39,825 bases of DNA from a virus: IMG/VR virus record IMGVR_UViG_3300035698_026777, positions 1 through 39,825 of that record; one strand, 5' to 3'. Below, in pieces: positions 7,802 through 16,027 of this stretch. The notes under the pieces are model-generated. The model searched no databases. It was given only the letters and a program-made list of their open reading frames with translations, and was not told where the DNA came from. Every line of letters begins with the position of its first letter. The first letter of the stretch is position 1. Both the position numbers and the translations under genes were made by a program.

Positions 7802-7870
7802 CATGCGGCCTGGGACTGCATGGTGAAAGCACTTTGTAAACTACAGAGGGGCAAACAACTCCCAGGGAGA
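7802..7870 (+). promoter_or_regulatory. Structured leader RNA 1 (candidate pseudoknot)
   Basis: CATGC (7802-7806) pairs with GCATG (7818-7822), and CCTGGGA (7809-7815) with TCCCAGG (7860-7866). The two stems cross, forming an H-type pseudoknot. A 6-bp hairpin CTTTGT/ACAGAG (7832-7837 with 7843-7848, one G-U) lies in the long loop. The 3' strand of the second stem runs straight into the ribosome site AGGGAGA (7864-7870) of the next gene, so folding should affect its translation. Seen by eye, not computed. Confidence 0.5.
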
Positions 7871-7878
7871 CAAATAAA

Positions 7879-8736
7879 ATGACACATGATGATTTAACTG
7901 ATGGGTTCAGAACAGTCCCAGCAGGTGGAGCAGCAGCACCACCTTTTACACACCCAAGATATAATTTTGCTTCTAAAATAACATTCGAGCAAGGTGCAAG
8001 AATGGCACCAGGCAGATTTGGTCTTGAAGAAAACTTCTTACAGATACCTGATGCAACCGCTGTTATTTCAGCACCTTTAACAAATGCCGATGCAACTGAT
8101 TCAGCAAACGATGCAATTATTCTTGCAAGAGCAAATGCTAATATGAATTTTGAAATTACAGGAACCAATGCAGATATTTCAGATTTTAGCTGGAGCACAA
8201 TCAATGGTGGACTTTTACTACAAACAGGTAGTGCAGACAATGACCAAGTTATAGTTCATCCACATTTACTTTCTAAGCATACAGCTTGGGCCGGTGTTCT
8301 ATGGGGAACAGAAAATCAGGTTGTTTGGGAAACTCAATTGATGTCTACTACTGTTATTACACCGATTCTTGTATGGGCAGGACTTAAATTAACAAGCGAT
8401 CCAGTTACAGCAACAGATGATGACCAGGCGTATTTTAAATTTGATACTGATGTAGCATCTGAAACAACTTGGCATTGTGTTTATAGTATTGGTGGAACAG
8501 ATGTAACTGTTGATTCAGGAATAACATATGCTGCATCCACAGCATACAATTTGAGAATTGAAATTGATGCAAGCAGAATACCACATTTTTATATTAATAA
8601 TGTTGAGGTTGTGATAGGGACTGCATTAACAAATGATATTGATTTAATTCCATATGTTGGTGTACAACAATTAGGTTCAGGCGATTCAAGTCTTGTATTA
8701 TGTTATGAAAAAATTTCAAGAAAATTATTTGAATAA
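7879..8736 (+). CDS. Structural protein with lectin-like beta-sandwich C-terminus
   Basis: A 285-residue protein of low charge. The N-terminus (about 1-35) is Ala/Pro/Gly-rich and flexible. Residues about 125-285 look like a concanavalin/LamG-like jelly roll (DDQAYFKFDTDVAS, then AYNLRIEIDASRIPHFYINN), a fold common in virion surface proteins that bind glycans. No signal peptide. Position after capsid and decoration genes suggests a head fibre or capsid surface protein. Translation starts at an ATG 9 nt after the structured leader. Family assignment is tentative. Confidence 0.6.
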   Translation: MTHDDLTDGFRTVPAGGAAAPPFTHPRYNFASKITFEQGARMAPGRFGLEENFLQIPDATAVISAPLTNADATDSANDAIILARANANMNFEITGTNADISDFSWSTINGGLLLQTGSADNDQVIVHPHLLSKHTAWAGVLWGTENQVVWETQLMSTTVITPILVWAGLKLTSDPVTATDDDQAYFKFDTDVASETTWHCVYSIGGTDVTVDSGITYAASTAYNLRIEIDASRIPHFYINNVEVVIGTALTNDIDLIPYVGVQQLGSGDSSLVLCYEKISRKLFE

Positions 8737-8757
8737 TTTTTTTTTATTTTTTATTTT
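8737..8757 (+). terminator. T-tract terminator
   Basis: Nine T, A, six T, A, four T directly after the stop. Its last T is also the first base of the next pseudoknot stem, so termination and leader folding could compete. Confidence 0.45.
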
Positions 8758-8793
8758 CCTGAAAACCTTGACGGAACAGGATAAAAAGCAAGG
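8757..8793 (+). promoter_or_regulatory. Structured leader RNA 2 (candidate pseudoknot over the ribosome site)
   Basis: TCCTG (8757-8761) pairs with CAGGA (8777-8781), and CCTTG (8766-8770) with CAAGG (8789-8793). The stems cross as an H-type pseudoknot with loops AAAA, ACGGAA and TAAAAAG. CAAGG forms the start of the ribosome site CAAGGAGATGAT for ATG 8806, so the fold would hide it. The small size and A-rich third loop recall preQ1-I or T4 gene 32 leader pseudoknots, but no specific class is matched. Confidence 0.5.
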
Positions 8794-8805
8794 AGATGAT
8801 AAAAT

Positions 8806-9312
8806 ATGGCAATAGATATTTTTACTGAAGCAGTTGAGCAAATGGGTGTAGCTCAATCTAATAGAAATCTTTTGGCTAATCAAGATTGGCCGCAATATAA
8901 ATCATTAGAAGTCGAAATGACTTTTGCAGGTGCAACCCCTAATGATCCTGGAGACCATGATGGAACAGGAAATCCAGCTACTCTTTTTACAGTTACAGGT
9001 ATAGTTGAGCTTACAATAATCGCAGTATGCACTACTACATTAACAGGTGCATCAGCAACTCTTGAAATCGGGACAGCTATAACTACAGCAGGTTTAATTG
9101 CACAAACAACGGCAACAGATATTGATGTAAATGAAATTTGGCATGATACATCATCTGATGCAAGTATTGAATTAACAAGTGTTGCAAAAAGGAATATTGT
9201 GTCACAAGATATAATTCAGACTGTTGCGACAGCAAATATTACTGCTGGAGTTATAAAATATATGATAAGATGGTCCCCTATATCAAGTGATGGTGATGTA
9301 GTAGCTGCATAA
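8806..9312 (+). CDS. Hypothetical virion protein, beta-rich
   Basis: A 168-residue Thr/Ala-rich protein with alternating beta-like stretches (TVTGIVELTIIAVCTTTLTG, VIKYMIRWSPISSDGDVV). Proteins of this kind are common as minor head or decoration proteins in tailed viruses, but no family is recognised with confidence. It has a good ribosome site (AAGGAGATGAT) that can be sequestered by the leader pseudoknot. Confidence 0.6.
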   Translation: MAIDIFTEAVEQMGVAQSNRNLLANQDWPQYKSLEVEMTFAGATPNDPGDHDGTGNPATLFTVTGIVELTIIAVCTTTLTGASATLEIGTAITTAGLIAQTTATDIDVNEIWHDTSSDASIELTSVAKRNIVSQDIIQTVATANITAGVIKYMIRWSPISSDGDVVAA

Positions 9313-9316
9313 TAAA

Positions 9317-9556
9317 ATGATTAAATTAAATAGTGATGCAAGAATGGCAGTAATAGAAACCGAAGTGAAGAATATTAATAAATCAATAGATAAACATATT
9401 TCAGATCAACGAAAAGATTTCGATACAGTATTTAAAAAACTGGATAAGATGGGAAATCAATTTGCTGGCAAGTGGGTGGAAAAAGTAAGTATTGGAGTAT
9501 TAATTTCAATAATTGCCGGCATTGTAATATTTATAATAAACCGAGGAGGTATTTAA
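9317..9556 (+). CDS. Small coiled-coil membrane protein (XhlA-like)
   Basis: A 79-residue protein. Residues about 10-48 form a coiled coil (VIETEVKNINKSIDKHISDQ), and residues about 57-75 one transmembrane helix (VSIGVLISIIAGIVIFIIN) with a short tail. This architecture is that of XhlA-type haemolysin or lysis accessory proteins, and also of some spanin-like or tail-anchored proteins. Lysis role is inference. It lies 5 nt after the previous stop and 1 nt before the next start. Confidence 0.6.
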   Translation: MIKLNSDARMAVIETEVKNINKSIDKHISDQRKDFDTVFKKLDKMGNQFAGKWVEKVSIGVLISIIAGIVIFIINRGGI

Positions 9557-9904
9557 ATGAAATTTAAAAATGATACAAAAAAAGTTATCAATATGAGAAT
9601 TTGTGGTGAATGGACAGCTATTGAACCGGATGGGATTATTGAATTACCTGATTATGTTGGTGTTAGACAATCAGGATTAATAGAAGAGAAAATAAAAAAG
9701 ATTCCAAAAAAAGAAGAAAAGGAAATCTCGGAAAAGAAAGTGAAGCCGGAGAAAAAGAAACTATTATCGAAAGAAGAATTGGAAAAACTGACCAAGGATG
9801 GTTTAAACGATTATGCTGCAAAATTGGGTTACGATGGAATTAATTCAAGGATGAATCATACAGAAATGGTTAATAAAATATTGAAATTCCAAAATGAACT
9901 GTAA
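9557..9904 (+). CDS. Hypothetical virion-associated protein with HeH/SAP-like C-terminus
   Basis: A 115-residue protein. The N-terminal about 45 residues look like a small beta domain (MRICGEWTAIEPDGIIELPD), followed by a Lys/Glu linker (about 50-75) and a C-terminal helix-extended loop-helix (LTKDGLNDYAAKLGYDG) like HeH/SAP folds found at the ends of small phage head proteins. CGAGGAGG precedes its ATG by 7 nt. Overlaps the next gene by 11 nt. Confidence 0.55.
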   Translation: MKFKNDTKKVINMRICGEWTAIEPDGIIELPDYVGVRQSGLIEEKIKKIPKKEEKEISEKKVKPEKKKLLSKEELEKLTKDGLNDYAAKLGYDGINSRMNHTEMVNKILKFQNEL

Positions 9905-12209
9905 AAAATTTTTATTATTATTTTTATTTATTATCTTAATTAGTTTGCAAATCAATGCCTGGACACCACCAAGTGATGCAAATTTCAGAAATTATTACAG
10001 ACTTTATAATGCTACTAATTTAACATCTATTGATATTATTGCTTCTGGGACAATTTATGGAACATTATCAGGAAGTATTACAGTAGGTGAAAATATTGAT
10101 ATGAATAATTATTCTGTATTTGATACAAATAATGTAAATGCAACAATATTTTTTCAGGATGGAAATACTTTATTAGAAACAGGAGATGAAGGAAATCTTA
10201 ATGTAAATCATTCTAATTCAACTACTTGGTGGGCTGATGTTACTGGATGGGTTCAAAGATGGTTTTATCAGAATGGTACAAGTTTAAATTTTAATGATTC
10301 TTTATTGAATGATACTATTGATACAAGAACCACAGCTGGAAATGGAATAAGCAGAACTGATGGAGTTTTTTCAGTTGCTGGAAATACTGCATTAACACAA
10401 GATGCAGATGGATTAAGTGTGACTGCTGATGGAATAGGGGATGATCAATTAGCTTATAATACCGGACAGCATTTAACAACCGGTTCAAATGTGACACATT
10501 ATACTTTAAATACATCAAGAAATCTTTATGTCGGAAATAATATTTATTCTGTTGGTAGCGCAATGAGTATTATATCGAGGGGATCTGGCACTTTTCAAAT
10601 TTTAGCAGATCAAAGCCAAGATTTACTTATAGGAAATAAAGATACTAATTTTGATACTACTATTCAGACAGATAATTTTATTTATTTAAAAGATGCGAGT
10701 GATTCCACAGTATTTATGGCAGTTGATGCAAAAAATAGAAAAATCGGAGTTAGAACATCAACACCAAGATCAACATTTGAAGTTAATGGTGGGATTCAGA
10801 CAAAAAGATTAAATGCAACTGAAGATATTTGTTTGAATACAACAGGATTATGCATGAGTTATATGTTAAATACATCTGATTATGATGAAAGATATTATAA
10901 TAAAAGTGTTGTTGATTCAAAAATTGTTGATAATAATGATTCGTTGAAGAGTTGGACCATTGATAAATTTGTTAATAAATCAGGGTACAGGATTGCTTCA
11001 AGAACAGATATTTTAATAACAGGTAATGTTACAAATTTAACAGGAACTTGCGCTTCTAATGAAGCAGTCCAAAATATAACATTTGGAGGACCACAATGTG
11101 TAAGCATTTCAGGTGGTGATGGATTGCCGAAAGACCAAAGTGTGAATACAACTTCAAATCCTTTATTTTCTGCTATGAATACAACAGGAAATGTTAATGT
11201 AGGAGGAAATATTTATTCTGTTGGTGGGGGCATGAGTATTCTTTCAAGCGGAGCAGGATTAGAACTTGTAACAAGTGATGGTACTTTACTTCTTGAAAGC
11301 CAGGATACAGGAGATGATGTAGAAATAAAAAGTGATGGTAATATATTTTTTATGCGAGAAAATGATGATGGTGTTATTATGTCCTTAGAAACAGATCTTC
11401 TAAGAGTTGATGTCAGAACAAATCTTAATGTGACTGGAAAAATAAACGGAACAGAGTATTGTGTAGGTTCAAATCCTTGTGTCACTTCATTGGCTGCATC
11501 TAGTGGTGATGGATTGCCGAAAGACCAAAGTGTGAATACAACTTCAGCAGTTATTTTTGAGGATTTAAATGTTTCTGATGATTTATATGTAGCAGGGAGT
11601 ATTACTAACGGAAATGGAGGAATCTCTACAGGAGGAGTGATAATTGCTACTTATTCAATAATGACAGGAGAAGATATTTATACTTTAGGCGCCGGTGATG
11701 ATTTATGGTTAGGGGATAGTACTCAAGCAACAGCGAATTTTAAGGCTTATGCATCTGGAAATTTAGTTGCTCAAAATGCTAGTTTTATTAATGTTACTGC
11801 TCAATATTATTTCGGTGATGGAAGTGAATTAACAGGAGTAACTGCTGATGTTACACAACATAATATTTCTGCAGGAAATGGCTGTTCAAGTACAGCAACA
11901 ACATTATCTGTTGCAGGAAATACTTGTTTAGACCAAGATGCGGATGGATTAGGAGTGACAAATAATTGTATAGGAGATACTCAACTTGAATATGATACAG
12001 GACAAGCATTAACAACAAATTCTAATGTTACTTTTGGGAATTCATCAGCAGAACATTTTATTACAACAGGAACAAATGGAACATATATGACAAATGGAAA
12101 ATGGGTTCTTTCGCAACCTGATAATTTTTGTATTCTTATTCAATATAATTCATCAGGTCATGGAGTTAATATGACTTTTGCTGCAAATGTGGATGGAATA
12201 ACATGCTGA
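9894..12209 (+). CDS. Large secreted fibre-like repeat protein
   Basis: A 771-residue protein with a clear N-terminal signal peptide (MNCKKFLLLFLFIILISLQ, ending before AWTPP). The rest is beta-rich with repeating modules of fibre type: DGLPKDQSVNTTS twice, GNIYSVGGGMSI/NIYSVGSAMSI, and YYFGDGSELTGV near residue 645. Many N-X-S/T sequons are present. Similar module language occurs in secreted proteins of DPANN archaea. A signal peptide is unusual for a virion fibre and implies export to the host surface or assembly at the membrane. The start overlaps the previous gene. Confidence 0.7.
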   Translation: MNCKKFLLLFLFIILISLQINAWTPPSDANFRNYYRLYNATNLTSIDIIASGTIYGTLSGSITVGENIDMNNYSVFDTNNVNATIFFQDGNTLLETGDEGNLNVNHSNSTTWWADVTGWVQRWFYQNGTSLNFNDSLLNDTIDTRTTAGNGISRTDGVFSVAGNTALTQDADGLSVTADGIGDDQLAYNTGQHLTTGSNVTHYTLNTSRNLYVGNNIYSVGSAMSIISRGSGTFQILADQSQDLLIGNKDTNFDTTIQTDNFIYLKDASDSTVFMAVDAKNRKIGVRTSTPRSTFEVNGGIQTKRLNATEDICLNTTGLCMSYMLNTSDYDERYYNKSVVDSKIVDNNDSLKSWTIDKFVNKSGYRIASRTDILITGNVTNLTGTCASNEAVQNITFGGPQCVSISGGDGLPKDQSVNTTSNPLFSAMNTTGNVNVGGNIYSVGGGMSILSSGAGLELVTSDGTLLLESQDTGDDVEIKSDGNIFFMRENDDGVIMSLETDLLRVDVRTNLNVTGKINGTEYCVGSNPCVTSLAASSGDGLPKDQSVNTTSAVIFEDLNVSDDLYVAGSITNGNGGISTGGVIIATYSIMTGEDIYTLGAGDDLWLGDSTQATANFKAYASGNLVAQNASFINVTAQYYFGDGSELTGVTADVTQHNISAGNGCSSTATTLSVAGNTCLDQDADGLGVTNNCIGDTQLEYDTGQALTTNSNVTFGNSSAEHFITTGTNGTYMTNGKWVLSQPDNFCILIQYNSSGHGVNMTFAANVDGITC
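11113..11156 (+). repeat. 44-bp direct repeat in fibre gene, copy 1
   Basis: Identical at nucleotide level to 11503-11546 (offset 390 bp), encoding GDGLPKDQSVNTTS. Perfect identity inside otherwise diverged modules points to recent duplication or conversion. Confidence 0.9.
11503..11546 (+). repeat. 44-bp direct repeat in fibre gene, copy 2
   Basis: Second exact copy of 11113-11156. The pair could mediate deletion or shuffling of the 390-bp module between them. Confidence 0.9.
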
Positions 12210-13159
12210 AAAATAATAAATCATTAATTATATTGTTTTCTTTAATAATAGTTTTATTTGCAATATTTGTTTATGCAGCCTATGATATTTATAAAGAATC
12301 TCATGGGATTGATATGACTTCAGGACCTTATGGTACATCTGATCCATATGGTAATTGTATTTATACTTGGTCCACAAATGTTGATGATTTTTATTTAGAT
12401 GCTGCAATAAAAACTGCAACAGATACTTCAACAAGATGTAGATTATGGAATATAACAAATCAGATTCAAATAGGAAATTATGCATCTATGTCTGGGAATG
12501 TAGCAAATTTTTCTTCACAGAATATTTTATTAAAAAAAGGGCATGAATATTGTATAATGTGCGATAATAGTGGTAGTATAAGAAATATAAAATATCTTGG
12601 TTCTGGATTACCTGTGACAGGAACTTATATTAATTGGACCAAAGGATGTGCAAATGTTGGTACTTGTAATGATGATCCAGCAACAATTGATTCAATTACA
12701 ATAAGAAATGCTAGTAGCCCTCCTGCATTATCAATTGATAATAGTTCTTTTAATATGACCAGTGATGGTGGTTGTGTAAAACATAGAGATACTCCAAGAG
12801 GATTATGTAATACATCAGATGGTACTCCTCAAGAAACATTTGTAACAACAAAAAGTGCTAATTGTTCAATGCAAACAACAAAAGATATTTTTACATTCGG
12901 ATTTATTTGTCATACAACTGGAGCAACTACACATAATTGTAATTTATATAATAATCAATCATTAGATTATGGTGTATCAAATCTTCAGGTTGCTTGTGTT
13001 GATAAAGAAGGGAATGAAGTAAATAGTTCTGATCTTCCTATTAATATGACTGCCGGTGGTGGGGGCAGTGGATTAAAAGATTGTATCAGTATTATAGGAA
13101 TAGGATGCCAGGCAACTTTTCCAATTGGTGATCCGGATTGTGCGGTGATATCAAAATGA
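12203..13159 (+). CDS. Secreted Cys-rich glycoprotein-like protein
   Basis: A 318-residue protein with an N-terminal signal peptide or anchor (SLIILFSLIIVLFAIFVYAA, residues 7-26). The ectodomain has about a dozen cysteines and roughly ten N-X-S/T sequons (NWTKG, NSSFNMTS, NCSMQ), typical of archaeal extracellular proteins; Ig-like beta modules are plausible. It overlaps the upstream stop and its own stop overlaps the next ATG, so the three exported proteins are co-translated. Function unknown: receptor mimic, surface exclusion factor or envelope/virion protein are possible. Confidence 0.65.
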   Translation: MLKNNKSLIILFSLIIVLFAIFVYAAYDIYKESHGIDMTSGPYGTSDPYGNCIYTWSTNVDDFYLDAAIKTATDTSTRCRLWNITNQIQIGNYASMSGNVANFSSQNILLKKGHEYCIMCDNSGSIRNIKYLGSGLPVTGTYINWTKGCANVGTCNDDPATIDSITIRNASSPPALSIDNSSFNMTSDGGCVKHRDTPRGLCNTSDGTPQETFVTTKSANCSMQTTKDIFTFGFICHTTGATTHNCNLYNNQSLDYGVSNLQVACVDKEGNEVNSSDLPINMTAGGGGSGLKDCISIIGIGCQATFPIGDPDCAVISK

Positions 13160-14010
13160 CAACAATAACAGCAAAAGAGGGAATCACAGGAGCAATACTT
13201 GTTGTAATAACAATTATTTCAGTATTAGGTGTTCAACAATTATCAAAAGAGCAAATTGATTTATTATGGGTTTGTCCTGTTGAAATTGGTAATGATAATA
13301 ATGGAATCAGACAATGTGAATCTTTTTCTAAATATGGAGGAATTGATTCTATATGTAATTATTTTAATGTTGAGTTAAATAAAACTGCTAAAGATAGATG
13401 CACAAAAAATAGAATAAATTATGAATGGGAATCATCAAATAATTATATTAATATTTTAACTGAGGAACTAAAAGAAAAAAAGGTTGTTATTGAAGCAATG
13501 AGTGAATGCGAAACAAAAAAAATAAATATTAGTGAAAGAATAAAAACAACATGTTCAGCTATCAGAAATAATTATTCTGATTGTTTAGAGTATTCAAAGC
13601 CTGCTCCAAATGGAACTATTTATTGTTTGAAATATAAAACTTTTATTGCAAAATGGCCATGCAGTAAATTATTCACTAAACAAATAAATATTACTGATTG
13701 TATAAATTTGGGCTACAACGTAACAATTCCTGGTCAAAAATCAAAATATATTACTCCAGAAAAAGGTTCATGTTGTGGATTATTTAATGAATCAATTTAT
13801 TTATACACAGTTGAATGTAAACAATTATTTAATGGTGATTGTAACAAAAAATGTTTGCAAAAAAGTATTGATCCAGATGTATACGATCAATATTGTATGA
13901 TCTATTATATATCAGAAAAAGGTATTGTTCCAAAGATGGTAGGACAATATCCTTATGTATTAGATAATCAAATAATTGTTTCAGAAAAGAGGGATTATTA
14001 TAAAAAATGA
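13156..14010 (+). CDS. Membrane-anchored Cys-rich glycoprotein-like protein
   Basis: A 284-residue protein with one N-terminal transmembrane segment (ITGAILVVITIISVLGV) and a large extracellular domain containing well over a dozen cysteines and several sequons (NISER, NYSDC, NITDC, NESIY). ATG 13156 is chosen: it makes an ATGA overlap with the upstream stop and follows GGTGAT; a TTG at 13138 is less likely. The next gene also begins in an ATGA overlap. No family recognised. Confidence 0.65.
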   Translation: MTTITAKEGITGAILVVITIISVLGVQQLSKEQIDLLWVCPVEIGNDNNGIRQCESFSKYGGIDSICNYFNVELNKTAKDRCTKNRINYEWESSNNYINILTEELKEKKVVIEAMSECETKKINISERIKTTCSAIRNNYSDCLEYSKPAPNGTIYCLKYKTFIAKWPCSKLFTKQINITDCINLGYNVTIPGQKSKYITPEKGSCCGLFNESIYLYTVECKQLFNGDCNKKCLQKSIDPDVYDQYCMIYYISEKGIVPKMVGQYPYVLDNQIIVSEKRDYYKK

Positions 14011-15173
14011 CTGCTTATGTACCAAGACACGAAGATATTACAGGAGCTGATTTATCAGGTTCTTCTGGTGATGAAAATAGAACTTATGTTTTAATTAACA
14101 GTAATTCAGTTCTTGCACAGATGCAATTAATAATAGCTGAAGCTATTTTACAGAATACAATTAATTTTACATTTGATGCAACAACTGGTACTATTACATT
14201 TTTAGGTGCTGTATGGGATGATCAAAGTATTTCAATAGATTATAATACAGAATCAACATCACCATTAACAGGTTCATATTATTGCAATACATTACAGATT
14301 ACAAGAACTTCTGGAATAGGAGTTGAAATATTTACAGAAAATCTTGGAACCGGAGATAATTCAGAAACAAGTTTTGATTTAGATCATGGAAATGTGATTG
14401 ATGGTTCTTATACTGTTAAATATGGAGCTTCTGAAAGTAATGATCTTAGTGTAATGACAGAAACAACTCATTATGTAATTTCAAAGGACCAGGGATTAAT
14501 TGAATTAACAACAGCAGGAAAAACATTATTAAACACAAATGTTTTATATATTGATTATGTTTATTCTCCAAAACATTCAGATACTCTTCTTGCAACCTAT
14601 TTAGGTTCTGCAACATCAGAAGTTGATATTATAACCGGGAATTATTGGGGTTCTTCTAAAACATCAATACAATATTTTGATGGGTATGATTCTGGATATC
14701 CACAGACAGATAAACCTTATGGAGAACAAATTGAACCTTATCCTGAATTTGATTTAAAATATAAAAGTGTTAATTCAATAACATCTGTTTTATATCTTGA
14801 TAAACAAGGAGATACAGATACAACATTAGAATCGACAAGTTATCGTGTAATTACTGATGATGATTACCAAGAATCAAGATTATTGATAAATTCATCTATT
14901 CCGAATGGAAAAGCTAATGTAAAAGTTACATTTGTTCATGGATACGATACTGTTCCTCTTTTAGTGCAAGAATTAACATCTTATGTTGCTGGAATGATGG
15001 CATTAGTTAGTATTTCAGGTGGTTCATATAAAGATGTAAGTACTTATACTCTTGGAAGAAAAACTTTTTCTATCGGGCAGGTTTATGTTAATATCAGAGA
15101 ATCCATTGATCAGATGAAAGCAAGGATAGACCAAATCACTAATGAATTAGGTGGAAATTTTGGTTGTGCATAA
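14007..15173 (+). CDS. Head-tail connector (adaptor) with N-terminal beta insertions
   Basis: A 388-residue protein. The N-terminal about 190 residues are beta-rich (TFDATTGTITFLGAVWDDQS; YTVKYGASESNDLSV). The C-terminal about 190 residues resemble gp6/gp15-like head-tail adaptors, ending in helices (QELTSYVAGMMALVSIS; RESIDQMKARIDQITNEL). The adaptor ring sits below the portal. It is followed at once by stopper and gp10-like genes, the normal order, so the call rests mainly on context and the helical C-terminus. Confidence 0.62.
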   Translation: MTAYVPRHEDITGADLSGSSGDENRTYVLINSNSVLAQMQLIIAEAILQNTINFTFDATTGTITFLGAVWDDQSISIDYNTESTSPLTGSYYCNTLQITRTSGIGVEIFTENLGTGDNSETSFDLDHGNVIDGSYTVKYGASESNDLSVMTETTHYVISKDQGLIELTTAGKTLLNTNVLYIDYVYSPKHSDTLLATYLGSATSEVDIITGNYWGSSKTSIQYFDGYDSGYPQTDKPYGEQIEPYPEFDLKYKSVNSITSVLYLDKQGDTDTTLESTSYRVITDDDYQESRLLINSSIPNGKANVKVTFVHGYDTVPLLVQELTSYVAGMMALVSISGGSYKDVSTYTLGRKTFSIGQVYVNIRESIDQMKARIDQITNELGGNFGCA

Positions 15174-15175
15174 AA

Positions 15176-15568
15176 ATGCCTACAGAAAGAAATACAGGAA
15201 GTAGAGCAGCATCATTTAGAACATCTTTTGATAATTATCTAAATGATTTTGGTACTACTGTCACTATTCGAAAAACAACAGAAACTAAAGATAATATGGA
15301 TAGAGTGACAGCAACATCAGTTGCAACATCAACAGGAAAAGCTGATATTCAATGGGTTACTAAAAGAGATTTGATGCATCTTAATTTAGGAGATGTAAAA
15401 ATCGGGGATGGTATGATATTCTTCGAATACAATCAAGACATAGATATACATGATGAAGTTGAATTTGCAAGCAAAAGATATAGGATTGTTTCAGAAATTG
15501 AGGGTGAAGTTGTCGGAGGAGATGTTGTCTATACAGGATATCTAATAAGAAAAAATGCTCAAAGCTGA
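15176..15568 (+). CDS. Head-tail stopper protein, SPP1 gp16 type
   Basis: A 130-residue protein with the pattern of the phage head-tail joining/stopper family: GTTVTIRKTTETKDNMDRVT, a loop, then MIFFEYNQDIDIHDEVEFAS and KRYRIVSEIEGE. The stopper closes the connector and binds the tail. ATG 15176 is preferred; an in-frame TTG at 15164 lies inside the previous gene. It overlaps the next gene by 14 nt. Confidence 0.72.
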   Translation: MPTERNTGSRAASFRTSFDNYLNDFGTTVTIRKTTETKDNMDRVTATSVATSTGKADIQWVTKRDLMHLNLGDVKIGDGMIFFEYNQDIDIHDEVEFASKRYRIVSEIEGEVVGGDVVYTGYLIRKNAQS

Positions 15569-16001
15569 ATTAAAAGGAATTGATAAAGGAAAAAGATTAA
15601 CAATAGATATGGCAAGAAGGGTTTTATTCAAATCAATGTTTAAGATGGAAGAGCTTGCTATCCAAAAAGCTCCTTTTGATAGAGGATTTTTAAGACAAAA
15701 TATTACATTATTCCCAGAAATACTTGCTGATAAATATGTATTATCTTCAAATGCTCCTTATTCTGCAGATTTAGAATATGGAAATAACCCAAGAGATGTT
15801 AAATTAAAACCTTTGATTGAATGGATTGAACGAAAAGGAATACGTTCAGGAAAAAATGCAATAGGATTTGCAAAGTATGTGCAAAATAAAATAAAAACAG
15901 AAGGAGTAAATGCACAACCATTCATGCGACCTGCTTTTTATGAAGTTGTTAATTTTTGGCAGGACATTTATAAAGAAGAAGAATTTCAGAGTAGTATTTA
16001 A
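15555..16001 (+). CDS. HK97 gp10-like head-tail/tail completion protein
   Basis: A 148-residue protein with the HK97 gp10 family signature: an N-terminal helix (MARRVLFKSMFKMEELAIQK), then APFDRGFLRQNI, the loop NAPYSADLEYGN and the C-terminal AQPFMRPAFYEV. Family members act at the neck/tail interface. Its last codons lie directly over the third late-type promoter. Confidence 0.85.
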   Translation: MLKAELKGIDKGKRLTIDMARRVLFKSMFKMEELAIQKAPFDRGFLRQNITLFPEILADKYVLSSNAPYSADLEYGNNPRDVKLKPLIEWIERKGIRSGKNAIGFAKYVQNKIKTEGVNAQPFMRPAFYEVVNFWQDIYKEEEFQSSI

Positions 16002-16008
16002 ATATAAG
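15989..16008 (+). promoter_or_regulatory. Late-type TATA promoter, copy 3
   Basis: GAGTAGTATTTAAATATAAG, nearly identical to those at 2823 and 5129. The expected start site (about 16026-16028) coincides with GGAAG, the first bases of the structured leader, so this mRNA would begin with the pseudoknot. Confidence 0.65.
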
Positions 16009-16027
16009 TAGATTCATAATAATTTTT

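Noticed and set aside
8757-8805. preQ1 or SAM-II riboswitch before the 168-aa gene
   Set aside because: Pseudoknot geometry is similar, but the conserved ligand-binding bases could not be matched and no queuosine, archaeosine or methionine gene is nearby.
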